Position numbers and translations under genes: made by a program. From positions 1 to 64,000 of the forward strand of contig CAVERI010000002.1 in assembly GCA_963618055.1 (NCBI GenBank): a DNA stretch of 64,000 nucleotides. The letters are read 5' to 3'. Of the stretch, positions 16,093 through 24,796 are shown in pieces. Under the pieces are notes generated by a model. It was given only the letters and a program-made list of their open reading frames with translations. It did no database searches and was not told where the DNA came from. Numbering within the stretch: the first letter of the stretch is position 1; the number at the start of each line of letters is the position of its first letter. The DNA comes from SFHK01 sp963618055 (lineage in GTDB: Bacteria > Bacillota > Clostridia > Christensenellales > Aristaeellaceae).

Positions 16093-18723
16093 TTATCGGC
16101 CGCCAAGCGTGAAGCCCTCCTTCTCCCAAATCGCCGTCCAGCCCTTCATGCGGGTGATGAAATCGGCGTTCGTGCGCGTTTTTTCCATCAGTTCAATCAG
16201 CTGCTCGGTCGTATCCTGATTGCCGCCGGAGGACAGCATGCGGCGCATCTGCAGCGCGCCCTCGGCTTCCTCGGGCGTGTAGAGCAGCTCATCGCGGCGC
16301 GTGCCGGACTTGTTCAGGTCGATGGCCGGGAAAATGCGCTTCTCGGACAACTTTCTGTCCAGATGCAATTCCATGTTGCCGGTTCCCTTGAATTCCTCGT
16401 AGATGATGTCGTCCATGCGGCTGCCCGTTTCCACCAGCGCCGTGGCGATAATCGTAAGGCTGCCGCCGTTTTCGATGTTGCGCGCCGCGCCGAAGAAGCG
16501 CTTGGGCTTATACAGCGCGCCCGGATCCAGACCGCCGGACAGCGAGCGCCCAGTCGGCGGAATCACAAGGTTGTACGCGCGCGCGAGCCTCGTGATCGAA
16601 TCCAGCAAAATCACCACGTCCTTGCCGATTTCCACCAGCCTCTGCGCGTGCTCCAGCGTCATTTCGCTCAGGCGCGTGTGGTTTTCCGGCATCTCGTCGA
16701 AGGTAGAATACACCACCTCGCCCTTGATGGAGCGCTTGAGGTCGGTCACTTCCTCCGGGCGCTCGTCGATCAGAAGCACGATCAGGTGAATCTCGGGATT
16801 GTTCTCCGTGATGGCGTTGGCAATCTTCTTCATAAGCACCGTCTTGCCTGCCTTCGGCGGAGACACGATCAGCCCGCGCTGTCCCTTTCCGATGGGCGCA
16901 ATCAGATCGATCGCGCGCAGCGCCAGATCATTAACCCCCGTCGTCTGCTCCAGACGAATGCGCGCGTCGGGATAGATGGGCGTAAGATCCTCAAACCGCG
17001 GCCGCCGATAGGATTCCTCCGGCGGACGCCCGTTGATGGCGCTGATGTAAATCATCGCCACATAGCGGTCGCCCTCGCGCTGCGGGCGCGTTTTGCCCTC
17101 CACGTAATCGCCCACGCGCAGGCCGAAGCGGCGAATCTGCGTGATGGACACGTACACGTCGTTCGTTCCCGGCAGATAGTTTTCGGCGCGCAAAAAGCCA
17201 TAGCCGTCCGGATGAATCTCCAAGACGCCCGCGCCGTCAGCGTAATCCGCGCTCTGCGCGTAATTCACGCTCGCGCTCTCATTGATTGCCGGACGGAACG
17301 CCTGCGCACTCTCCGCCGCCGCGTCTCTGGGCGCGGCCGTCTCCACGGACGGCGCTGCCGATTCCGCCTGCGCCGCCGCGTCCGTTCCCATGCCTGTCCG
17401 GCGTTCAGACGGCGCGGCCTCCGCGCTTCGATTCATATACGGACGGTTCGGCGTTACGCCCGCGCGGGGATATACGCCTCTTGCCGAAATCGGCTGCGCG
17501 CCTTCGCTGCGCGCGACAACCGGCCGGCTCGGCTGTGCCTGCCCATCCTGCGCGGTGCGCGGATACAGCGGACGCGAATACCCGCTTCTCACAGTCGTCT
17601 GCCCGTCCGTGCTGCCGGCTGGCCGCGCGTAGGGTTTCTGCGAATACGTACCGTTTTGATTGGAACCGCTCGGATATTGATTTGCCGGATGCTGCCCGTT
17701 CTGGTAGGAATTGTTCGAATATTGACCGTTTTGATAATTCGCATACCGCGGCTGAAAACGGGGTCTGTACTCCGTCTGCGGATTCGAAGCGGTCTGCGCC
17801 GGGCGCGCTTCTTCCCTTCCCGCCTCCGGTTTTTCCTCTGAAGCGCTATCAACGGGCTTCGCCGCGTCCGAGCCGTTCTCCGGCTCCGCTTTTTTCAGCT
17901 CATCCGGCGCGCCCTCCATCTCCGAAGCCGCCGTTTCCGGCTCGCTGGATGCGTCAGCCGTCTCCGGCTCCGTCCTTTTCGGTTTCTCCGGCACACCCTC
18001 CATCTCCGAAGCCGCCGTTTCCGGCGCGTCAAGCTGATGCAAAGACGCCGGTTCCAAAACCTCGTTCTTCGGCTCCTTCAACACTTCCTCCGTCTCCGAA
18101 GCCGTCTTTTCCATTTCCTTTGGCGCGCTCGTTTCCGCGGGCGCGCGCGTATTTTTCGCCGCGTCTTCCTCGCGGTCTTTTCTTTGCGCGCCACGCCGAC
18201 CACCGGCAGCGCGCGGCGATTTTTCCTCAGCTGCCCTTTTCGTCTTTTCAGGCTTTGCAGCCGCCTCTGCCGCACGCTGCGCGTCGGTTTTGCGCGGTCT
18301 GCCTCTGGGGCGTTTCACCGGCGCCTCCACCGCTTGTTCGGGAGCCGGATTTTCTTCTTTTTTTTCAATTACGGGTATATTTTCCGACACCGCTTCCTTG
18401 GAAACTGGCGGCTTCTCTTTTTTTTCGGCGGCTTCTGAATTTTCTACGTGTTCTGATTTTTCGATTTCCTGTAATATCGAGGCAGGCTTCCTTTCCTCGT
18501 TCTCCGTCGCTTCAGGCGCACCGGCGCGCGATTCCTCCGCCCCTGCCGCCAGCTCCTGCTGAATGGTCTGGTCAACCGCCGCCTCCGCGCTGCCGTGCTC
18601 CTTCTCCAAAATCCGTTGTACGATGGTCATCTTGCTCGCGCCGGCGGGCAGCTTCACGCCGTTCTGCTTGGCTATCAGACGAAGCGCCGCCACCGTTTTC
18701 GCGTACAGCGTACGATAATCCAA
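16093..18723 (-). CDS. rho: Transcription termination factor Rho with a ~450-residue disordered insert
   Basis: 876 residues against ~420 for E. coli Rho. Residues 1-45 are a Rho_N helix-extended-loop-helix domain (TVAALRLIAKQNGVKLP). Residues ~50-498 are low complexity: first Glu/Ala/Pro/Lys-rich with a repeated ETAASEMEG unit, then an Asn/Gln/Tyr/Gly/Ser-rich tract around YRPRFQPRYANYQ and SYQNGQHPANQYP, then Arg/Ala-rich. The canonical core starts near 499 with the cold-shock-type RNA-binding domain (GVLEIHPDGYGFLR). Walker A is SPPKAGKT (~621-628) and Walker B VVILLDSITRLARAYN. The start is TTG 18723 with GGGAGG upstream. The core is intact, so the hexameric helicase should be active. The insert could mediate RNA binding or phase separation. 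Confidence 0.95.
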   Translation of the reverse strand: MDYRTLYAKTVAALRLIAKQNGVKLPAGASKMTIVQRILEKEHGSAEAAVDQTIQQELAAGAEESRAGAPEATENEERKPASILQEIEKSEHVENSEAAEKKEKPPVSKEAVSENIPVIEKKEENPAPEQAVEAPVKRPRGRPRKTDAQRAAEAAAKPEKTKRAAEEKSPRAAGGRRGAQRKDREEDAAKNTRAPAETSAPKEMEKTASETEEVLKEPKNEVLEPASLHQLDAPETAASEMEGVPEKPKRTEPETADASSEPETAASEMEGAPDELKKAEPENGSDAAKPVDSASEEKPEAGREEARPAQTASNPQTEYRPRFQPRYANYQNGQYSNNSYQNGQHPANQYPSGSNQNGTYSQKPYARPAGSTDGQTTVRSGYSRPLYPRTAQDGQAQPSRPVVARSEGAQPISARGVYPRAGVTPNRPYMNRSAEAAPSERRTGMGTDAAAQAESAAPSVETAAPRDAAAESAQAFRPAINESASVNYAQSADYADGAGVLEIHPDGYGFLRAENYLPGTNDVYVSITQIRRFGLRVGDYVEGKTRPQREGDRYVAMIYISAINGRPPEESYRRPRFEDLTPIYPDARIRLEQTTGVNDLALRAIDLIAPIGKGQRGLIVSPPKAGKTVLMKKIANAITENNPEIHLIVLLIDERPEEVTDLKRSIKGEVVYSTFDEMPENHTRLSEMTLEHAQRLVEIGKDVVILLDSITRLARAYNLVIPPTGRSLSGGLDPGALYKPKRFFGAARNIENGGSLTIIATALVETGSRMDDIIYEEFKGTGNMELHLDRKLSEKRIFPAIDLNKSGTRRDELLYTPEEAEGALQMRRMLSSGGNQDTTEQLIELMEKTRTNADFITRMKGWTAIWEKEGFTLGGR

Positions 18724-18797
18724 TTTCTCAACCTCCCACTCTCAAGGGCTCCGGATTCCAATCAATATAAGCAAATCAATTCGTTTCTATGATGGCT

Positions 18798-19790
18798 TTA
18801 CATCTTCACCGCGACGACGGCATCCCGCGTTACGGCCTGCTCAACCCAGTGCTCCAGCCGGTCGTATATCCCGCCGCGCATCGGCTTCAGGCCGCAGACC
18901 TCCATGATCGAGCGGACGCGCTCCGTCCTCAGCGTATGAACGTTGTAGGCAACCGCCACCGCGCCGCCTGTTTTCAGCGCCTCGCGCCACGAGGGAACCG
19001 TGCGGGCAAGCAGCGTCTCAAAGCTCTGCCCCGCGCCGCCCTCGCCGCCCGGCGCGTGCTGCACGCCATAGGGAAGATCGCACACAATCAAATGCTGGCT
19101 CTCCCGGCCAACCGCCGCCCCGGCAATGGCCGCGTCGGCCTCGCCCACGCGCAGCACGGTATTTTCGCTTGTCACCGTCCGGAAGGGCACGGCCTTATGC
19201 CCCTTCACCGTCGCCGACATCTGTTTTTTTTCGTGCTTCAGACGATGATACTGAAGGTATTTCTCGTAATAATCCAGCAAATCATGAATCGCTTTTTTAT
19301 CAACGTCCAACCCCGTGGCGTTCCAGCCGCGGTTCAGCGCCTGAAACAGCGTCGTGCCGCGCCCGCACATGGGATCCAGCAGCCAAAGCCGTTCCTCCTT
19401 TTCAAATTTCGAGGAATACAGCGCCAGATTGATCAGCTGCTGTGTAAAGCGTTCATTCGTTTTTCCCTTGTATTTCTGAACAAACGGCAGGTCTGTGCCG
19501 ATTCGGGCCGGATTCGCGCCCGGCAGCGGCAGAAAGCTCCCGTCCTTCTGAAGGATTCCAAACCAGTACGCAAGCGAATGCGTCCAGACGCGCTGAATTT
19601 CCGTTTGCGAAAGCGACGCGTTTTCCAAGGAAAACACCAGCGCCCCCGCGCCGGAAAGCTCCCGATATTCGCATTTTTCCGAAATGCCAACGGAAGCAAG
19701 GATCAATTCAAGTTCCGCCACGGCCGGCTCGCGCACCGCCGCCTCATAGCGCGCATTCGCGAACGGCCAAAGAAGCAAGGCATAGGTCAC
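18798..19790 (-). CDS. RNA methyltransferase-like protein (Trm11/UPF0020-type fold)
   Basis: About 330 residues. The SAM motif LLDPMCGRGTTLFQAL and the catalytic-type motif CDLPYGVQHAP (D-L-P-Y, as in N2-guanosine or adenine N-methylases) lie in the C-terminal half. The N-terminal ~130 residues would be the THUMP-like substrate-binding part. The start GTG 19790 is preferred because CCGGAGTGGGA precedes it and the protein then begins TYALLLWPFANARYE, the usual start of such proteins. The frame remains open to TTG 19847, directly abutting the rpsU terminator. Target (tRNA or rRNA) unknown. It lies between rpsU and rho on the same strand. Confidence 0.8.
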   Translation of the reverse strand: MTYALLLWPFANARYEAAVREPAVAELELILASVGISEKCEYRELSGAGALVFSLENASLSQTEIQRVWTHSLAYWFGILQKDGSFLPLPGANPARIGTDLPFVQKYKGKTNERFTQQLINLALYSSKFEKEERLWLLDPMCGRGTTLFQALNRGWNATGLDVDKKAIHDLLDYYEKYLQYHRLKHEKKQMSATVKGHKAVPFRTVTSENTVLRVGEADAAIAGAAVGRESQHLIVCDLPYGVQHAPGGEGGAGQSFETLLARTVPSWREALKTGGAVAVAYNVHTLRTERVRSIMEVCGLKPMRGGIYDRLEHWVEQAVTRDAVVAVKM

Positions 19791-19849
19791 GCTTCCCACT
19801 CCGGTATGTATTTCTTTCCGAAACGAAGGTCTTCTGTGAAACACCAAAG

Positions 19850-19874
19850 GGCCCCTTTGTCAGACAAAGGGGCC
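19850..19874 (-). terminator. Hairpin terminator of rpsU
   Basis: A perfect 10-bp stem (19850-19859 with 19865-19874), extendable by GTC/GAC pairs toward the loop, lies 9 nt after the rpsU stop. On the minus strand it is followed by ctttggtgtttc, a weak U-rich tail, so partial readthrough into the methyltransferase gene is likely. Confidence 0.75.
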
Positions 19875-19883
19875 GACATGTGA

Positions 19884-20057
19884 TTAATACTTGCGTTTAC
19901 GAGCGGCTTCCGCCTTCTTCTTACGCTTCACACTGGGCTTTTCGTAATGCTCTCTTTTTCTGGCTTCGGCAAGGATGCCGGAACGAGCGGTCATGCGCTT
20001 GAATCTTCTCAGCGCGCTTTCGAGAGACTCATTATCCCGAATACGGACTTCAGACAT
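19884..20057 (-). CDS. rpsU: 30S ribosomal protein S21
   Basis: 57 residues from ATG 20057, behind GGGAGGGAAA. The sequence SEVRIRDNESLESALRRFKR and the basic tail KRKKKAEAARKRKY are typical of bS21, which acts near the anti-Shine-Dalgarno region of 16S rRNA. The frame extends upstream to 20087, but that part is untranslated leader. It has its own promoter and terminator. Confidence 0.97.
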   Translation of the reverse strand: MSEVRIRDNESLESALRRFKRMTARSGILAEARKREHYEKPSVKRKKKAEAARKRKY

Positions 20058-20124
20058 TGTTTTCCCTCCCCTCGCGATTGCTGGCACTCATTGCCAATGT
20101 AGCATGGGGTGCGCTACAAAGGCT

Positions 20125-20153
20125 ATTATACCGTAAATCCATGCTACCGTCAA
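20125..20153 (-). promoter_or_regulatory. Strong promoter of rpsU
   Basis: On the minus strand TTGACG (20153-20148) and TATAAT (20130-20125) have a 17-bp spacer. The transcript start would be near 20118, leaving a ~60-nt leader. A small inverted repeat GTAGC/GCTAC at 20099-20117 straddles the start site. Confidence 0.85.
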
Positions 20154-20211
20154 GCGGTCGCCTCCATTATATTTTGGTGACTTCCGCGCGTTTGTGTGAC
20201 TTTTCCGGAAA

Positions 20212-20553
20212 TTAGTCCATCCTTTCAGACATCTTCCGGCCGCCCAGCAGGTGCACATGAAAATGCTTCACCGACTGGCACGCGTCGGCTCCGGCGTTCG
20301 TCACCAGACGGAAGCCGTTTGTCAGTCCCTCGCGCTTCGCGAGCTCGGAGGCCACCTTCAGAATGTGACCGGCCAGCGCGCTGTCCTTTTCCGTGCACTC
20401 GGCGACGTCCGCCACATGCGTTTTCGGAACGACCAGGATATGTACGGGCGCCTGCGGATTGATATCCCGGAACGCGCAGCACCGATCGTCCTCATACACC
20501 TTGTCAGACGGAATCTGTCCCGCAATGATCTTGCAGAAAAGGCAACTGTCCAT
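20212..20553 (-). CDS. HIT (histidine triad) family nucleotide hydrolase
   Basis: 113 residues, the size of HinT. The histidine triad is HFHVHLLGG near the C terminus, and the N terminus CLFCKIIAGQIPSDKVYEDD is typical of the Hint branch, with Cys residues that may bind zinc. These enzymes hydrolyse adenosine 5'-phosphoramidates and aminoacyl-AMPs. The start ATG 20553 has GGAGGTGAG upstream; it lies 6 bp after mtaB and is the last gene of the heat-shock/tRNA-modification block. Confidence 0.93.
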   Translation of the reverse strand: MDSCLFCKIIAGQIPSDKVYEDDRCCAFRDINPQAPVHILVVPKTHVADVAECTEKDSALAGHILKVASELAKREGLTNGFRLVTNAGADACQSVKHFHVHLLGGRKMSERMD

Positions 20554-20559
20554 TGTATC

Positions 20560-21852
20560 TCACCTCCGCTCTTCGCTGGGAATCGTGCCGACGGCGAGCG
20601 TGCCCTGCGTTTCCCCAATGCGCACCCGGCGAATTTCGCCCGGACGCGCGTTCGCACGCACGCGCACATACTCCCGGGTATACCCCTCGGCTCCCCCGTC
20701 GGGAGACGCGGTTTCAAAAAGAACCTCTTTCTCCGCGCCCTTCAGTGATTGGACGTATGCGATTTCCAGTTGGTTCCCGATTTCAATCAGTTTATTTGCG
20801 CGGATTTTTTTTACTTCCTCCGGAACCTGCCCGGGAAGCCTGTCCGCCACGGTACCCGAGCGGCGGGAATACGGGAACACATGAATGCGCGCAAAGCCGA
20901 TCTTCCGCAGAAACGCCTCCGTCTCCGCGTGCTCCTCGTCCGTCTCGCCGGGAAAGCCGGCGATTACGTCGGTCGTAATGGCAGGGTTTTCAAAATACGC
21001 GCGCAGCGTGTCCGCCGCCTGCCGGTATTCGTCCGCCGTATAACGCCGATGCATGCGCTTCAGAACGCCGTCCGACCCGCTTTGCAGCGAAAGATGGAAC
21101 TGCGGGCACAGTTTGTCAAACCCGCTCAGCTCGCGGGCGAACTCCTCCGTGACCACCTTCGGCTCCAGCGAACCCAGACGGATGCGCATCACGCCCGGCG
21201 TTTCCTGCACGGCGCGAATCGCGTCTAAAAGCGTCTCGTCCGTTCCGCGCCCATAAGAAGCCAAATGAATGCCCGTAAGCACGATTTCGCGATAGCCGCT
21301 CTCGGCCAGCCTGCGTGCCTCCGCACGAACCGCCTCCAACGGCATGGAGCGCACCGGCCCGCGCACATAGGGAATCACGCAATAGGCGCAATAGCGGTCG
21401 CAGCCCTCCTGAATCTTCATCGTGGCGCGCGTCTTGCCCTCGTGCCGGGAAACGAACAGCGTCTCAAACGGCGCGTCCTTCAAAGGCGCGGTCGCGTCGA
21501 TCCGCGTTCCCCGGCGCACGGCCTCCTGATACAGCGCCACAACCTCGCTGCGCCGCTGCACGCCGACGATCAGCCTCACGCCCGGCAGCGCAGCCTTCTC
21601 CGCGTCCCTCTGCGCCAGACAGCCGGCCACGATGATGCCCGCGTCCGGATGCTCGCGGTTCAGGCGGCGAATCAGCTTGAGCGACTTCTGGTCGCCCGTG
21701 CCGGTCACGGTGCAGGTGTTGACCAGATAGATATCCGCGCTTTCATCAAACGGAACGCTCTCGTATCCGGCCTTCTCAAACGATTCCAGCATGGCCTCGC
21801 TGTCGTATTGGTTTACCTTGCAGCCCAGCGTATGTACGGCAATGGTAGGCAT
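20560..21852 (-). CDS. mtaB: tRNA t6A37 methylthiotransferase MtaB
   Basis: 430 residues. Three domains are seen: UPF0004 (HTLGCKVNQYDSEAM, with Cys ligands for the auxiliary 4Fe-4S cluster), the radical-SAM core with CDRYCAYCVIPYVRG (CxxxCxxC), and a C-terminal TRAM domain (~370-430). The HTLGCKVNQ signature separates MtaB (YqeV) from MiaB. It adds the methylthio group to t6A37. Its location downstream of rsmE with a 3-bp gap is conserved in Clostridia. It acts on the product of the Sua5-dependent pathway encoded 9 kb away. Confidence 0.94.
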   Translation of the reverse strand: MPTIAVHTLGCKVNQYDSEAMLESFEKAGYESVPFDESADIYLVNTCTVTGTGDQKSLKLIRRLNREHPDAGIIVAGCLAQRDAEKAALPGVRLIVGVQRRSEVVALYQEAVRRGTRIDATAPLKDAPFETLFVSRHEGKTRATMKIQEGCDRYCAYCVIPYVRGPVRSMPLEAVRAEARRLAESGYREIVLTGIHLASYGRGTDETLLDAIRAVQETPGVMRIRLGSLEPKVVTEEFARELSGFDKLCPQFHLSLQSGSDGVLKRMHRRYTADEYRQAADTLRAYFENPAITTDVIAGFPGETDEEHAETEAFLRKIGFARIHVFPYSRRSGTVADRLPGQVPEEVKKIRANKLIEIGNQLEIAYVQSLKGAEKEVLFETASPDGGAEGYTREYVRVRANARPGEIRRVRIGETQGTLAVGTIPSEERR

Positions 21853-21855
21853 GGT

Positions 21856-22584
21856 TTACAAATCTCCCCACAGGTTCATGATCACCGCGCAGCCCGCCAC
21901 GGCGGCGGTTTCCGCGCGCAGAATGCGCGGGCCGAGCGTGACGCTCTTCGCCCCCGCAGTCGTAAAGGTCTCGGCCTCACGGGCACTGATGCCGCCCTCC
22001 GGGCCGACGATATAGGCAATCGACCGCGCGCCGGGCATTTCCGTGTGCGCGTCCGTCAGCCGGTATCCGCGCGCTTCCTCCCACAGCATCAGGCCGAGTT
22101 CATAATCAGAAATCCGTTTTGCGGCCTCCGCCACGGAAACCGGTTCGTCGATAACCATTTCCTCGGTGCGGCCGCACTGCTTCATCGCCTCCGACGCGAT
22201 TTTACGCAGACGCGATAGCTTCTTTTCCGCGTCCTTCGGCTCGATTTTCGCGACGCAGCGCTCCATACGCACGGGCACCAGCCGGGTCGCGCCCAATTCC
22301 GTCAGCTTCTGCGCGATCAGCTCCAGCTTTTCGCCCTTGGGAATGCCCATGAACAGCGCCACGTCGACCGGCGCTTCGGTGCGGCTCACCCTTTCCAGAA
22401 GCTCCGCGTACGCGCCGTCGTCCGTCACGCGCAGAACGGCCTTCCACGCGTCGTGCCCGTCCAGCGCTTCGATCGGACTTCCGTCCTTCAGCCGTAAAAC
22501 GCGCAACGCGTGCGCCGCTTCCTCCCTTGAAAGCAGCGCACGCTTTTCCATAATCTGCGTGCCGTCAATATGAAAACGGTGCAT
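21856..22584 (-). CDS. rsmE: 16S rRNA m3U1498 methyltransferase RsmE
   Basis: 242 residues. The N-terminal PUA-like domain (HRFHIDGTQIMEKRALLS, with EEAAHALRVLRL) and the C-terminal SPOUT knot with YIVGPEGGISAREAE and LGPRILRAETAAV are diagnostic. It methylates N3 of U1498 of 16S rRNA. Start ATG 22584 is 3 bp after the prmA stop. Confidence 0.95.
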   Translation of the reverse strand: MHRFHIDGTQIMEKRALLSREEAAHALRVLRLKDGSPIEALDGHDAWKAVLRVTDDGAYAELLERVSRTEAPVDVALFMGIPKGEKLELIAQKLTELGATRLVPVRMERCVAKIEPKDAEKKLSRLRKIASEAMKQCGRTEEMVIDEPVSVAEAAKRISDYELGLMLWEEARGYRLTDAHTEMPGARSIAYIVGPEGGISAREAETFTTAGAKSVTLGPRILRAETAAVAGCAVIMNLWGDL

Positions 22585-22587
22585 CCG

Positions 22588-23532
22588 TCAATCCCTCCGG
22601 CAGGCAATGGCCGTCCATTCGCCCTGATGGCGAATATCCAGCGACGGATACCCCGCCGCCTTCAGCGCCTGAATCGCGTCGTCCTCGCGCTCGCGGGCAA
22701 TGCCGGAGCAGATGAACGTTCCGCCGGGCCTGACGACCCTGCGCACGTCCGCCGCAATCATGATGATCACGTCGGCAATGATGTTGGCGATTACCACGTC
22801 CGCGGGCTCGTCCACCACCTCGAGCAGATTGCCCGCCTTGCAGGTAATCACGCTCGAGAAGCCGTTGATTTCCACATTCTCCCTCGCCACGCGCACGGCC
22901 ATCGGGTCAATGTCGCTGGCCAGCACGTGCTTCGCGCCCATGTGCGCGGCGGCAATGGCCAGAATGCCGGTGCCGGTGCCCACGTCGATCGCCGTCATGC
23001 CCGGCTTCACAATTTCCTCCACCAGCGAAACGCACATGCCGGTGGTCTCGTGCGTTCCGGTTCCGAACGCCATGCCGGGATCGATGGTGATGATCTTGTC
23101 GTCCGGCTCGGGCGAATACTCCTCCCAGCCGGGACGAATCACGATGTGCCTGCCGAGACGGAACGGCTTATAGGACTTCTTCCAGTTTTCCGCCCAGTCC
23201 TCGTCGTCAATGGTGGACATGTTGACCGTCAGCTTGCCCAGCTCCACACCCGGGGCCAGCTCGGAGAGCTTCGAGAGCTTCTCGCGCACATGCGCGGCGG
23301 TATCGCTGGCGCGCTCGTCCAGCGGATAGAAGCCCGTCACCTTCACGTCGTCGCCGATTCGGCGGGCGATTTCCTCGTCGATAATGTCCCACTGCCCCTC
23401 GGGGCGCTGGTTGAGCTTTACGTCGTTTTTATCCTCAATCACGGTACCGGCGCTTCCGGCGTCAATCAGCGTCTGCGACACGATGTCGGACGCGATCGTC
23501 GTCGTAAGCACGGTCAGCTTCATCCAATCCAT
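22588..23532 (-). CDS. prmA: Ribosomal protein L11 methyltransferase PrmA
   Basis: 314 residues, normal length. SAM motif I is AIDVGTGTGILAIAAA, preceded by FGTGTHETTGMCVSLVEE, and the post-motif VVIANIIADVI is the PrmA catalytic loop. The N-terminal ~90 residues form the L11-recognition domain. It lies between dnaJ and rsmE, as in most Clostridia. Confidence 0.95.
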   Translation of the reverse strand: MDWMKLTVLTTTIASDIVSQTLIDAGSAGTVIEDKNDVKLNQRPEGQWDIIDEEIARRIGDDVKVTGFYPLDERASDTAAHVREKLSKLSELAPGVELGKLTVNMSTIDDEDWAENWKKSYKPFRLGRHIVIRPGWEEYSPEPDDKIITIDPGMAFGTGTHETTGMCVSLVEEIVKPGMTAIDVGTGTGILAIAAAHMGAKHVLASDIDPMAVRVARENVEINGFSSVITCKAGNLLEVVDEPADVVIANIIADVIIMIAADVRRVVRPGGTFICSGIAREREDDAIQALKAAGYPSLDIRHQGEWTAIACRRD

Positions 23533-23557
23533 GTGGCGTTCTTCCTCTCCGCTTTGA

Positions 23558-24706
23558 TCAGCCGCCGAAGGCTTCCTTTACCCGGCTTAGAAAGGAGCGC
23601 TTCTGCTCGTATTCCTTGCCCGTGGTGCTTTCGTCGAAGATGCGCAGAATTTCCTTCTGCTTCTCGGTCAGCTTCTTGGGCACCTCCACGCGAATGGTGA
23701 TGTAAAGATCGCCCTTGTTGCTCGAGCGCACATACGGAATGCCCATGCCCTTCACCTTGAACTGCGTTCCGGGCTGGGTTCCCTCCGGCACAGTATACTT
23801 GAGCGGCTTATCCAGCGTCGGCACGTCGATTTCCGCGCCCAGCGCCGCCTGCGTGAACGAAATCGGCACCTCGATATACAGGTCTGCGCCGTCTCGCGAG
23901 AACAGTTTGTGCGGCTTGATCGTCACAAACAGCTGCAGATCGCCCGCCGGGCCGCCGTTGTCGCCCGCGTTGCCCTGATTATAGATGGTAATAATCTGCC
24001 CTTCGTCGACGCCGGCGGGAATATTCACGCTGCGGCGGCGATTCGTGCGGATTTTTCCGCGCCCCTGACACTTCGGGCAGGGATCGGAGATCGTCACGCC
24101 CCGGCCGTTACAGGCCGAGCAGGCGCGGCGGTTCTGCACGCGTCCGAACGCGGTGTTCGCAATCACGGTTTCCACGCCGGTGCCGTGGCAGCGCGCGCAG
24201 GTCTGCGGCTTGGTTCCGGGCTTCGCGCCGGTACCCTTGCACTCCTCGCAGGTTTCGGTACGCGACAGGTTGATTTCCTTCGCGCAGCCCTTCGCGGCCT
24301 CCTCAAAGGTGAGCGTGATATTCATGCGAATATCGTCGCCCTGCACAGGGCCGTTGCGGCGGGCGCTGCCGGTCGAGCCGCCGGTAAACATGTTGAACAG
24401 ATCGTCGAAGCCGCCAAAGCCGCTGAAGCCCTCAAAGCCGCCGAAACCGCTGAAGCCTGCGCCGCCCTGTCCGCCGCCCGCGGCGGGATCCTCATGGCCG
24501 AACTGGTCGTAACGGGCGCGCTTCTGGGGATCGGACAGTACCGAATAGGCCTCGTTTACCTCTTTAAATTTTTCCTCGGCATCCTTGTCGCCGGGGTTTA
24601 CATCGGGATGGTATTTCTTGGCCATCGCGCGATAGGCTTTTTTGATCGCTGCGTCGTCCGCGCCGCGGTCGATGCCAAGCACCTCATAATAATCCCGTTT
24701 TGCCAA
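23558..24706 (-). CDS. dnaJ: Chaperone protein DnaJ (class I)
   Basis: 382 residues. The J-domain contains KYHPDVNPG (HPD, ~33-35). A Gly/Phe-rich linker (GFSGFGGFEGFSGFGG) follows, then four zinc-binding repeats CEECKGTG, CARCHGTG, CSACNGRG and CPKCQGRG (~148-215), then the two substrate-binding C-terminal domains. The start appears to be TTG 24706 with AGAGGTG upstream. It is the co-chaperone of DnaK, and a strong hairpin separates it from dnaK. Confidence 0.97.
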   Translation of the reverse strand: MAKRDYYEVLGIDRGADDAAIKKAYRAMAKKYHPDVNPGDKDAEEKFKEVNEAYSVLSDPQKRARYDQFGHEDPAAGGGQGGAGFSGFGGFEGFSGFGGFDDLFNMFTGGSTGSARRNGPVQGDDIRMNITLTFEEAAKGCAKEINLSRTETCEECKGTGAKPGTKPQTCARCHGTGVETVIANTAFGRVQNRRACSACNGRGVTISDPCPKCQGRGKIRTNRRRSVNIPAGVDEGQIITIYNQGNAGDNGGPAGDLQLFVTIKPHKLFSRDGADLYIEVPISFTQAALGAEIDVPTLDKPLKYTVPEGTQPGTQFKVKGMGIPYVRSSNKGDLYITIRVEVPKKLTEKQKEILRIFDESTTGKEYEQKRSFLSRVKEAFGG

Positions 24707-24737
24707 GTTTTACACCTCTTCATATACGCCAGCAATC

Positions 24738-24764
24738 GCGAAAGCCGGGAACCCCGGCCTTCGC
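24738..24764 (-). other. Intergenic hairpin between dnaK and dnaJ
   Basis: A 12-bp stem with one G-U pair and a 3-nt loop (24738-24749 with 24753-24764) lies in the 90-bp dnaK-dnaJ gap. There is no T-run. It is likely an mRNA processing or stability element that sets a higher DnaK than DnaJ level; partial termination is an alternative. Confidence 0.6.
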
Positions 24765-24796
24765 GTTGCGGCTGGTTACGCGATTCGCGTCCTTTA

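Noticed and set aside
17880..18030. Repeat array or CRISPR-like repetition in the rho region
   Set aside because: The short repeats (ETAASEMEG coding units) are in frame, few and unequal in spacing; they are protein-level repeats of the disordered insert.
16363..18770. Long plus-strand frames opposite rho
   Set aside because: Arg/Pro-rich translations of the reverse strand of rho and its low-complexity insert, with no start signals.
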